Assembly (NCBI GenBank): GCA_015057315.1
Contig: SVER01000003.1
Location: 1-64,000, forward strand
Source of the DNA: Pseudobutyrivibrio ruminis
Lineage (GTDB): Bacteria; Bacillota; Clostridia; Lachnospirales; Lachnospiraceae
Length of the DNA stretch: 64,000 nucleotides
Direction: 5' to 3'
The notes beneath the pieces were generated by a model. That model did not search any database. It saw only the letters and a list, made by a program, of their open reading frames with translations, and was not told the origin of the DNA. Positions 50,523 through 58,777 of this stretch are shown piece after piece. Positions within the stretch are counted from its first letter, which is position 1. The number at the start of each line of letters is the position of its first letter. The translations under genes and the position numbers were made by a program.

Positions 50523-50895
50523 AAATAATGGTTCCAGAATCTTTATGACGGAGCTGATGTTTTCCATATTCTTTTTTATTATAATATCTGCTATATGCCT
50601 ACAGTGCTTTGCTGGAAGCTATGCCAAAAGTAAGAGCGCCAAGGAGATTACCAGGGCAGTAAATCTTGCAACTAATGAGGCAGAAGAGTATCTTTTAACA
50701 GATGAATACCAAAGTAACACCTACTATTATGATAAAGACTGGAAAAGTGTCAGTGATGATAAAGCCGCCTATAAGCTTACAACCCTGGTGATTGAGCCAG
50801 AGAAAAAGGGGCAATGTCAAACTATGCATGTGGTGGTATCAACCATTTCAGATGAAGAGATATATTCACTTGAGGTTGAAAAGGCGCTTAAGTAG
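50512..50895 (+). CDS. Pseudopilin-like protein 3
   Basis: This 127-residue protein begins with a basic stretch, then FMTELMFSIFFFIIISAICLQ (11-31), which recalls the FTLIELLVVI helix of type IV prepilins: a phenylalanine followed by a buried glutamate (E14) and a long hydrophobic run. The residue before the phenylalanine is I rather than G, and the glutamate is one place early, so normal prepilin peptidase cutting is unlikely. ATG 50512 is preceded by GGAGGT at 7 bases, better than an in-frame GTG at 50485. It overlaps the previous gene by 11 bases. Confidence 0.72.
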   Translation: MKIRNNGSRIFMTELMFSIFFFIIISAICLQCFAGSYAKSKSAKEITRAVNLATNEAEEYLLTDEYQSNTYYYDKDWKSVSDDKAAYKLTTLVIEPEKKGQCQTMHVVVSTISDEEIYSLEVEKALK

Positions 50896-50903
50896 GAGAA
50901 GCC

Positions 50904-51266
50904 ATGGAGCAAAAGAAAAGAGAGCAAAGGACAATAATAAATATAGGAACATCCCTGATGGTGGTTATTCTCATAGGCTTGGCTTTTGCTGTGATTGCGG
51001 CTCTTGCCATTTCATCCAGCCATAATAACTACAATTTAAGTATCAAGCTTAGAGACCATACAGATGAATATTACAAGGCATCTAACTTGGCTTACGAGAG
51101 AATTGCAAAAAATAATTGGGAAAATCAGGAATTTACTGTTGATATTAATGAGAATCAGGTGTTAAATGTCAAGGTGGATAAGGGAGAAATAGTTTGCTTT
51201 CAGGTGGAAAATACGGCTGATTGGGAAGCCGATAGCACCCAGCCTGTTATCACAATCGACGATTAA
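50904..51266 (+). CDS. Pseudopilin-like protein 4
   Basis: This 120-residue protein has a basic N-terminus (MEQKKREQR), one membrane helix (about 12-36) and a short extracellular part with a helix (DEYYKASNLAYERI) and beta strands. The shape resembles PilX/GspK-like minor pilins that begin a tip complex, but no cleavage motif is present. Genes on both sides lie within 8 and 12 bases, so it belongs to the same translation unit group. Function is inferred only from position and shape. Confidence 0.7.
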   Translation: MEQKKREQRTIINIGTSLMVVILIGLAFAVIAALAISSSHNNYNLSIKLRDHTDEYYKASNLAYERIAKNNWENQEFTVDINENQVLNVKVDKGEIVCFQVENTADWEADSTQPVITIDD

Positions 51267-51278
51267 GGGGAGTGGAGT

Positions 51279-52385
51279 ATGAGTGTGAACATTATTAGCT
51301 ATTTAACCGACGCTGTTAGAAAGTACAAGGCCTCAGATGTGTTTATTATCACAGGCCGTGAGGTTTCCTTTAGAGTGAATGATCAGGTAATGACCCGTTC
51401 TGAGCTAGAGGCTACCTATACTGAAAAATCTGAACCTGACGATGGTCCAATTGTGCCTAAGATGGCAGAGGATTTAGTTGGCCAGATTTATGAAATTGCA
51501 GGAAGAGATATTTCTAAATATAAAAAATATGGTGATGATGATTTTTCGTTTGCCATAAAGGATGTATCAAGGTTTCGTGTGAATGCATTTAAGCAAAGAG
51601 GTACCTTTGCAGCAGTCATTCGTGTAATCACATTTACATTGCCTGATTACAAGGAGCTGATGATACCTGAATCAGTTATCAAGCTATCTAACGAATCCAA
51701 GGGACTGGTGCTTGTTACAGGCCCTGCCGGCAGTGGTAAATCCACCACTTTGTCTTGTATCGTAGATAGAATTAATAAAAATTATAACAAACATATTATT
51801 ACCTTAGAGGACCCAGTGGAATACTTGCACAAGCACTCTAAATCTATAGTGTCGCAGCGAGAAATCCACTTAGATACAGAAAACTATGTGACAGCACTTC
51901 GTGCCTCACTTAGACAGAGTCCAGATGTTATCTTGCTTGGAGAAATGCGTGACGCTGAAACTATTTCCGTTGCAATGACTGCGGCTGAGACAGGACATTT
52001 AATACTGTCTACATTGCATACAATTGGAGCAGCAAACACCATTGATAGAATAATCGATGTTTTCCCATCTGAGCAGCAACACCAGATAGCATTGCAACTT
52101 TCTATGGTTATTAAGGCGGTTGTATCTCAGCAGCTGGTGCCAGCAGTAGATGGCACACTTGTGCCTGCTTTTGAGGTAATGACAGTCAGCCCAGCCATCA
52201 GAAACATGATTAGAGAAAATAAGGTACCACAGATAGAAGGTGTTATTTATTCCAGCGACACTGAGGAAATGGTATCTATGGACTCTAGCTTATTCAAGCT
52301 TGCCAAGGCAGGCAAAATTACAACAGCAACTGCTATGGATTACGCAGTTAATGCAGAAATGTTAGGAAGAAGATTAGGAGTTTGA
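51279..52385 (+). CDS. pilT: PilT/GspE-family secretion ATPase (PilT-like)
   Basis: This 368-residue cytoplasmic ATPase has the length and order of PilT, the pilus retraction motor: an N-terminal PAS-like domain (DAVRKYKASDVFIITGR), Walker A GPAGSGKST (148-156), the Asp box ITLEDPVEY, Walker B with VILLGEMRD, and the His box AETGHLILSTLHT. It lacks the extra N-terminal domain and the zinc-binding four cysteines of assembly ATPases such as PilB/GspE. No PilB is found in the window, so either this ATPase powers assembly here or an assembly motor is encoded elsewhere. The preceding gene ends 12 bases upstream. Confidence 0.93.
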   Translation: MSVNIISYLTDAVRKYKASDVFIITGREVSFRVNDQVMTRSELEATYTEKSEPDDGPIVPKMAEDLVGQIYEIAGRDISKYKKYGDDDFSFAIKDVSRFRVNAFKQRGTFAAVIRVITFTLPDYKELMIPESVIKLSNESKGLVLVTGPAGSGKSTTLSCIVDRINKNYNKHIITLEDPVEYLHKHSKSIVSQREIHLDTENYVTALRASLRQSPDVILLGEMRDAETISVAMTAAETGHLILSTLHTIGAANTIDRIIDVFPSEQQHQIALQLSMVIKAVVSQQLVPAVDGTLVPAFEVMTVSPAIRNMIRENKVPQIEGVIYSSDTEEMVSMDSSLFKLAKAGKITTATAMDYAVNAEMLGRRLGV

Positions 52386-52393
52386 TTTAAAAG

Positions 52394-54040
52394 ATGGAAA
52401 GTTTTAAACCAATGCTGTTCACTTGCATGAAAAGCTATAGCAAGGAACAGTTCTTTAAGGATTTAGTATCAGGAATTATCGTGGCAATCATCGCATTGCC
52501 ACTTTCTATTGCCCTAGCCCTTGCCTCAGGCGTTGGCCCAGAGCCAGGCTTATACACAGCAATTGTGGCAGGCTTTTTGATTTCCTTCTTCGGAGGAAGT
52601 ACAGTGCAGATTGCAGGACCTACCGCCGCATTTGCCACTATCGTAGCTGGTATCATTGCTACAGATGGTATGGATGGTCTTATTATTGCCACAATTATGG
52701 CAGGTATTATTTTGATAATCTTAGGCTTGGTAAAAGCTGGAGCACTTATCAAATTCATACCTTACACAATCACAACAGGATTCACAGCCGGAATCGCAGT
52801 TACTATTCTTATTGGTCAGTTCAAGGATTTCTTTGGTGTAGATTTCCGCGGAGAGAAGCCAATCGAGACTATTGATAAGCTAAAGGTATTCTTTAGCAAT
52901 ATTGATTCACTTAATGTTGAAGCTATGGTAGTAGGTATCATTTGTCTTGCGGTGCTTATTATCTGGCCTAAGTTTTTCTCGAAGATACCAGCATCTATCA
53001 TCGCAGTATTTGTTAGTATCGCAATCGTTCAGGGATTACATCTTAACGTAAATACGATAGGTACTCTTTACCCTGATTTGAAGGCAGGACTTCCAAGCCT
53101 TTCAGTACCACATTTCTCACTTGCAATAGTTAGAAACGAAATGCCTAACGCATTTACAATCGCAATCCTTGCAGCTATCGAGTCACTTCTTTCAGCTGTT
53201 GTTGCTGATGGTATGGTAAACAGCAAGCACAGAAGTAACCAGGAGCTTATTGGCCAGGGTATCGGTAACATCGGCTCAGTTTTATTTGGTGGTATTCCAG
53301 CTACAGGTGCTATCGCACGTACAGCTGCCAACATCAAAAATGGTGGACGTACACCAATCGCAGGTATGGTTCATTCAATCACACTTTTAATCGTACTTGT
53401 AGTACTTATGCCTTATGCAAAGTTCATTCCAATGCCATGTATCGCAGCTATTCTTTTCCAGGTAGCGTACAATATGTGCCAGTGGAGACCATTTGTAAGA
53501 CTTGTAAAATACGCTCCAAAGTCAGATATCATTGTACTTGTACTTACATTCATCCTTACAGTAGTATTCGACCTTGTTGTTGCTATTGAATGGGGTATGA
53601 TTGTTGCTTGTATCCTTTTCATCAAGAGAATGAGCGAGGAGACACAGGTAAGTGGCTGGACATACCAGTCTGACGAGGAAGAGTTCGTAGATGACCTTAG
53701 ACCAGTTGAGAAGGAAATCCGTGTATTCGAAATCACAGGACCTCTTTTCTTCGGTGTTTCAGATATGCTTGCAAATGATATCGATGTAAAACACTTCACA
53801 AAGGTACTTGTCATCAGAATGCGTTCCGTTCCAGCTATTGATGTTACAGCACTTAGAGCATTAAAGGATCTTGTTGCCCGCGCTAAGGCTAAGGGTGTTA
53901 CAGTTGTGTTCTCACATGTAAATGAGCAGCCAAGAAGAATGATGGAGAAGGCTGATTTCATCAATGAAGTGGGCAGAGATAACTTTGCACCAAACATTGA
54001 TGCAGCACTTGATAGAGCAGAAAAAATTATAGGCAAATAA
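52394..54040 (+). CDS. SulP-family anion transporter with STAS domain
   Basis: This 548-residue membrane protein has about a dozen hydrophobic segments in the first 415 residues and a C-terminal STAS domain (about 435-545, with VFEITGPLFFGV and VLVIRMRSVPAIDVTALRAL). The signature around GLYTAIVAGFLISFFGGS and the segment PTAAFATIVAG match SulP transporters, which carry sulfate, bicarbonate or other anions; the substrate cannot be read. It starts 8 bases after the pilT-like gene with only a distant GGAG, so coupling is likely. Codons are much richer in third-position C than in its neighbours, suggesting high expression or a separate history. Confidence 0.93.
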   Translation: MESFKPMLFTCMKSYSKEQFFKDLVSGIIVAIIALPLSIALALASGVGPEPGLYTAIVAGFLISFFGGSTVQIAGPTAAFATIVAGIIATDGMDGLIIATIMAGIILIILGLVKAGALIKFIPYTITTGFTAGIAVTILIGQFKDFFGVDFRGEKPIETIDKLKVFFSNIDSLNVEAMVVGIICLAVLIIWPKFFSKIPASIIAVFVSIAIVQGLHLNVNTIGTLYPDLKAGLPSLSVPHFSLAIVRNEMPNAFTIAILAAIESLLSAVVADGMVNSKHRSNQELIGQGIGNIGSVLFGGIPATGAIARTAANIKNGGRTPIAGMVHSITLLIVLVVLMPYAKFIPMPCIAAILFQVAYNMCQWRPFVRLVKYAPKSDIIVLVLTFILTVVFDLVVAIEWGMIVACILFIKRMSEETQVSGWTYQSDEEEFVDDLRPVEKEIRVFEITGPLFFGVSDMLANDIDVKHFTKVLVIRMRSVPAIDVTALRALKDLVARAKAKGVTVVFSHVNEQPRRMMEKADFINEVGRDNFAPNIDAALDRAEKIIGK

Positions 54041-54043
54041 ATT

Positions 54044-57000
54044 ATGAAAACATTTTTAGAACCATTTGAAAATCTAACAGCGGTAGAGTCTCTTCGCGAG
54101 GCTCTAGCTCGCCGCGGGAAAGTCTATGATATCACAGGGTGTGCCGATAAGGCGCACCTTATTTTTGGTATTGGACATGATATAAATTATAAGCTGATTA
54201 TTACAGCAGATGAATTAAAGGCAAGGGAGCTTGTGGAGGAATATCGTTTTTACGATGAAAATACGGTATTTTTCCCTGCAAAGGATTTCCTGTTTTACCA
54301 GTCGGATATTAGGGGAAATGCTCTTACCCGTGAAAGAATGAGCGCCATAGAGGCAGTTATCAGCAATAATTCATGTACTGTAATAACCACCATAGATGCG
54401 TTGATGAATAAGCTTCCTGCACTTTCTTATTTCGAGGATGGTGTGGTAGCTATATCTGATACGGATACAATCGAGCTTGAGGCACTTCGCCGCAAGCTGG
54501 TCGCCATGGGCTATGAAAATGTGGGTACCTGCGAGCATCCTGGAGAGTTTGCAGTTAGAGGTGGAATCATTGATGTGTTTCCACTAACAAGCGATTTGCC
54601 AGTTCGTATTGAGCTGTGGGGTGACGAGGTTGATAGCATTCGTACCTATGATGCCAGCAATCAGAAGTCTATCGAAAATATAAATTCTGTTTTAATTTTT
54701 CCTGCGGTCGAGCTAATACTGGGGGCTGACGAGGTGGAGGCTGGTCTTAAGAAGATTGAAGCCGAACGAGATGAGCGCTATGAACAGTATCGTAAGGAAA
54801 TGAAAACGGAAGAGGCATATCATCTGAAAACCTACGCTGACAGAGTCGTGGAAGAGACCAGAGAATGGGGATTATCCCAGGAGCTTGAAACAAATCTCAC
54901 TTACTTCTGTGACAAGCTAGGTTCCTTTATAGATTTCATGCCAAAGGGAACCTACGTGTTTATTGACGAGGTTCAGAAGGTAATAAACAAAGGCGAGGTT
55001 ACAGAAACTGAATTCGCTGATGCCATGATACGCCGCGTTGAGGCTGGCTACATGCTAAAGGGTCAGATGGAAATGCTTTACAGCGTGTCTGAGATATTTG
55101 GAAGAATCGAAAAATATCCTACTACACTTATGTCTGTTTTAGATGCTAAAAACAAGCTGCTTAAATCGGCAGACCATTTCAGCATTGCAGTGCAGGGTGT
55201 TAATGCCTATAACGGTTCGTTTGAGCTATTGACTAAGGAATTGCTCCAGTACAAGAAGCGTAAATACAAGGTGCTACTTGTGACCAGCTCATCTACTAAA
55301 GGACAGCGCCTGGCACAGGATTTGTTGGATGAAGGATTAAACGCATATTTCACCACAGATTTAGATCATAAAATCAATCCTGGGGAAACAATGCTATGCG
55401 TTGGAAATATTAAAAGAGGATTTGATTATCCTGATTCAGCCTTTGTAATGCTGTCTGACGGAGATATCTTTGGACATGTTCGTAAGAAGAAGCGCAGGGT
55501 AAAGAAATATGAAGGGGAATCTATTTCTTCCTTCCAGGATTTACATGTAGGAGATTATGTTGTTCATGAAAACTATGGCTTGGGCGTGTACAAGGGAACC
55601 GAGCAGATGGAAGTGGACAAGGTAATCCGCGATTATATCAAGATTGAGTATGCTAAGGGAAGCAATCTGTATGTGCTTACTTCCCAGCTTGATATGATAC
55701 AGAAATATTCTGGTCCTGATGGCAAGAAGCCAAAGCTCAACAGTCTTGGTGCAGGTACTCAGGAATGGACCAGAACAAAGCAGAAGGTTCAATCGGCAGT
55801 TGGTGTAGTTGCCAAGGAGCTAGTGGATTTGTACGCCCTTCGCCAGAACACAGATGGATTTGTATATGGACCGGATACCGTATGGCAGAAGGAATTTGAA
55901 GAAAGCTTTCCATACGAGGAAACAGAAGGTCAGCTTACAGCTATTGAGGCTGTTAAGAAGGATATGGAGTCTAAGAAAATCATGGATAGACTTATCTGTG
56001 GTGACGTAGGCTTTGGTAAAACAGAGGTTGCCATGCGTGCTGCATTTAAGGCTGTTCAGGAGGGCAAGCAGGTGGCATATCTGGTGCCTACAACTATCCT
56101 TGCGCAGCAGCATTATAATAACTTCGTTCAAAGAATGGGTGGCTATCCTGTAAACATTGGATTGCTGTGTAGATTTAGAACTGCTGCGGAGCAGAAGAAG
56201 ACTATTGAGGATTTGAAAAAGGGCATGGTAGATATCGTCATCGGTACACACCGCCTGCTTTCAAAGGATGTAGAATTCAAGGATTTAGGGCTTCTTATTA
56301 TAGATGAGGAGCAGCGATTTGGCGTTAATCATAAAGAGCGCATCAAGCAGATGAAAAAGACTGTGGATGTGTTATCCCTTTCTGCTACCCCAATTCCTCG
56401 TACACTTCACATGTCACTTGTTGGAATACGAGATATGAGCGTACTGGATGAAGCTCCTATGGAGCGTACGCCTATTCAGACATTTGTATTTGAGTACAAC
56501 GAGGAAATGGTTCGCGAAGCCATTGTGCGTGAGATGGCAAGAGATGGTCAGGTGTACTATGTATTCAACAGAGTGCGAGGCATTCAGGATATGGCTGCAG
56601 AAATAGAGCGCCTGGTTCCTGAGGCAACAGTAGGATATATCCACGGTCAGATGACCGAGGCAAAGGTTGAGGATGTGATGATGCAGTTTATCAATCATGA
56701 AATTGATGTACTTGTGGCTACCACTATCATTGAAATCGGTCTGGATATTTCTAACGTAAATACGATAATTATTCATGATTCTGACAATATGGGATTGTCC
56801 CAGTTGTATCAGCTTCGTGGACGAGTAGGCCGAAGTAATCGTACCGCATATGCGTTTTTAATGTATAGAAGAGATAAGATGCTAAAGGAAGTTGCAGAGA
56901 AGCGACTTGCTGCCATTAAGGAATTTACAGACCTTGGTTCTGGCTTTAAAATCGCCATGCGAGATTTGGAGATACGTGGAGCCGGAAATCTGCTAGGTGT

Positions 57001-57571
57001 AGAGCAACATGGTAACATGACTGCAGTAGGTTACGACCTATACTGCAAGATGCTTAACGAGGCTGTAAAGATAGAAAAGGGCGAGGTGAAGGAAGAAAAC
57101 TTCAACACCTCAGTGGATATCAATATCGAAGCATATCTTCCAGATACCTACGTATCAAACGAAGAGCAGCGTATCGATATTTACAAGCGTATTGCTGCTA
57201 TCGACAGCGAGGAAGCTAGAGACGATATGCTTGACGAGCTTGTGGACCGCTTCGGTGAACCAAAGCGATGTGTCCAGAATCTGCTTTGGGTGGCAATGCT
57301 TCGTGTAAAAGCCCACGATGCCTACGTTACAGCCATCGAGCAAAAGGGCGATATCATCCGAATCGTCATGTACGAAAAGGCCAAGATAGATGTGGCTCAG
57401 ATTCCAGCTCTCCTAGAGCGCAACAATCCACACATCACCTTTGCTGCCGACCCTAAGAACCCGGCCTTCATATTCAACACCCGGGCCAACACCCGCATCA
57501 AACCATCCGAGGTTTTCGAGTACCTGCAGGACTTTTTGCTGGATTTGAAGACGCTGAAGGTGGAGGAATAA
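54044..57571 (+). CDS. mfd: Transcription-repair coupling factor
   Basis: This 1175-residue protein frees RNA polymerase stalled at DNA damage and recruits UvrA. The N-terminal UvrB-like part contains EYRFYDENTVFFPAKDFLFYQSD and EHPGEFAVRGGIIDVFP (split motifs typical of Mfd), the RNA polymerase-interacting domain begins near LHVGDYVVHENYGLGVYKG (about 500-518), and the RecG-like motor has Walker A GDVGFGKTE (653-661), DEEQ (754-757) and QLRGRVGRS. The C-terminal TRCF domain is complete. It starts 3 bases after sulP. The last 300 bases of the gene look richer in G+C than the rest. No strong terminator is seen after it. Confidence 0.97.
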   Translation: MKTFLEPFENLTAVESLREALARRGKVYDITGCADKAHLIFGIGHDINYKLIITADELKARELVEEYRFYDENTVFFPAKDFLFYQSDIRGNALTRERMSAIEAVISNNSCTVITTIDALMNKLPALSYFEDGVVAISDTDTIELEALRRKLVAMGYENVGTCEHPGEFAVRGGIIDVFPLTSDLPVRIELWGDEVDSIRTYDASNQKSIENINSVLIFPAVELILGADEVEAGLKKIEAERDERYEQYRKEMKTEEAYHLKTYADRVVEETREWGLSQELETNLTYFCDKLGSFIDFMPKGTYVFIDEVQKVINKGEVTETEFADAMIRRVEAGYMLKGQMEMLYSVSEIFGRIEKYPTTLMSVLDAKNKLLKSADHFSIAVQGVNAYNGSFELLTKELLQYKKRKYKVLLVTSSSTKGQRLAQDLLDEGLNAYFTTDLDHKINPGETMLCVGNIKRGFDYPDSAFVMLSDGDIFGHVRKKKRRVKKYEGESISSFQDLHVGDYVVHENYGLGVYKGTEQMEVDKVIRDYIKIEYAKGSNLYVLTSQLDMIQKYSGPDGKKPKLNSLGAGTQEWTRTKQKVQSAVGVVAKELVDLYALRQNTDGFVYGPDTVWQKEFEESFPYEETEGQLTAIEAVKKDMESKKIMDRLICGDVGFGKTEVAMRAAFKAVQEGKQVAYLVPTTILAQQHYNNFVQRMGGYPVNIGLLCRFRTAAEQKKTIEDLKKGMVDIVIGTHRLLSKDVEFKDLGLLIIDEEQRFGVNHKERIKQMKKTVDVLSLSATPIPRTLHMSLVGIRDMSVLDEAPMERTPIQTFVFEYNEEMVREAIVREMARDGQVYYVFNRVRGIQDMAAEIERLVPEATVGYIHGQMTEAKVEDVMMQFINHEIDVLVATTIIEIGLDISNVNTIIIHDSDNMGLSQLYQLRGRVGRSNRTAYAFLMYRRDKMLKEVAEKRLAAIKEFTDLGSGFKIAMRDLEIRGAGNLLGVEQHGNMTAVGYDLYCKMLNEAVKIEKGEVKEENFNTSVDINIEAYLPDTYVSNEEQRIDIYKRIAAIDSEEARDDMLDELVDRFGEPKRCVQNLLWVAMLRVKAHDAYVTAIEQKGDIIRIVMYEKAKIDVAQIPALLERNNPHITFAADPKNPAFIFNTRANTRIKPSEVFEYLQDFLLDLKTLKVEE

Positions 57572-57629
57572 GGCAAGTTACCATTTTTAGTTAGCAGGTA
57601 AGAGCATAGCTGTAATTCTTCGTCTAAAC

Positions 57630-57658
57630 TTGTATAATTCATGCGGATTAATTATAAT
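57630..57658 (+). promoter_or_regulatory. Promoter of the prsA-like-ABC run
   Basis: TTGTAT (57630-57635) and a perfect TATAAT (57653-57658) are 17 bases apart. A second TATAAT at 57633-57638 overlaps the -35 box but lacks a partner. Confidence 0.6.
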
Positions 57659-57706
57659 AAAAAGGCTTGAATATATTTGGGTGGGGACACTCAGGAGGAA
57701 TTTATA

Positions 57707-58774
57707 ATGAATAAAAAAATGGTAAAGACAGCTGGTCTTACTGCTCTTTCAGCAGTAATGCTTATGACTGGTTGTGGTAAGATTAATCCAAACGAGACAC
57801 TTGTAACAATTAACACAGGGGATGCTAAGGATACTATTTCTTTAGGTTATGGTAATTTTGCTGCCAGATATCAGCAGTCTATGTATGACCAGTATTTGCT
57901 TTCATACTATGGCGAGGATATGTGGAAATCAGATATGTCAGGAAGTGGTTCTACACTTGAGGCAGATACAAAGGACGGAGTCCTTGAGGAGATGGAATCA
58001 CAATATCTTACAAAGCTTCATGCTGGTGATTATAAGATAGAGCTTTCTAAGGATCAGAAGAACGATATTGCAAAAGCTGCAAAGAAGTTCATCTCTGACA
58101 ACAGCAAGGAATCTCTTGAGGCTATGGGTGCCACAGAGGAATATGTTAAGGAATATCTTGAATATAGAACATACTATTCTCTAGTTAGTGCAGCAGCAAA
58201 GGAAGAAGCTGATGCTGACATTAAGGATGAGGATTGTTGGATGCGTACATTTACCTATGTTCTCTTTGATACAACAGGTAAGAAGGACGAAGAAGGTAAT
58301 GTAACAGAGTATACAGATGATGAGATTACTGAATTAAAGACTCAGGCTAAGGAGCTTTCTACATCAGAGGATTTTGATGCAAAGGTAGAGGAACTTGGTC
58401 TTACAACACAGAATTATTCTTATCTTAAGGGCGAGTCAGAAGATAACACAATGGATATGTCGATAATCTCTGAGGCTGAGAAGCTTAAAGAGGGTGAGCA
58501 GTCAGGTGTTATTGTTGTTGATGGTGTAGGATTCTATGTAATTAAGCTTACTGCAGATCATGATGAGGATGCTTCACAGACTAAGAGAGAGTCACTTCAG
58601 TCAGAGGCATTTGATAAGCTTTTAGACGAATGGAAGGAAGCTATCACTTGGAAAGTAAATGACAAGGCTTGGGAGAAGGTTAAGTTCGATAGCTTATTCA
58701 AGGCTCCTGAGACAGAAGAATCTAAGGAAGATACAACAGCTACTGAATCTACAGAGGAAACAGAAGCGGAGTAA
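57707..58774 (+). CDS. PrsA/SurA-like foldase lipoprotein
   Basis: This 355-residue protein has a lipoprotein signal with lipobox MTGC (C22 or nearby) and is expected on the outer face of the membrane. The general form, an N-terminal helical part, a central parvulin-sized region (about 180-285) and a C-terminal helix with an acidic T/E-rich tail, matches PrsA-type protein foldases. Conserved parvulin active-site residues are not obvious (the segment TFTYVLFDTTGKKDEEG only partly fits), so it may be a chaperone without isomerase activity. ATG 57707 has AGGAGG 8 bases upstream; an in-frame TTG at 57677 lies before this site. ABC genes follow after 3 bases. Confidence 0.8.
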   Translation: MNKKMVKTAGLTALSAVMLMTGCGKINPNETLVTINTGDAKDTISLGYGNFAARYQQSMYDQYLLSYYGEDMWKSDMSGSGSTLEADTKDGVLEEMESQYLTKLHAGDYKIELSKDQKNDIAKAAKKFISDNSKESLEAMGATEEYVKEYLEYRTYYSLVSAAAKEEADADIKDEDCWMRTFTYVLFDTTGKKDEEGNVTEYTDDEITELKTQAKELSTSEDFDAKVEELGLTTQNYSYLKGESEDNTMDMSIISEAEKLKEGEQSGVIVVDGVGFYVIKLTADHDEDASQTKRESLQSEAFDKLLDEWKEAITWKVNDKAWEKVKFDSLFKAPETEESKEDTTATESTEETEAE

Positions 58775-58777
58775 TTT

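Noticed and set aside
55541-56776. Minus-strand open frames opposite mfd
   Set aside because: No recognisable domain or ribosome site; they mirror a strongly conserved housekeeping gene.
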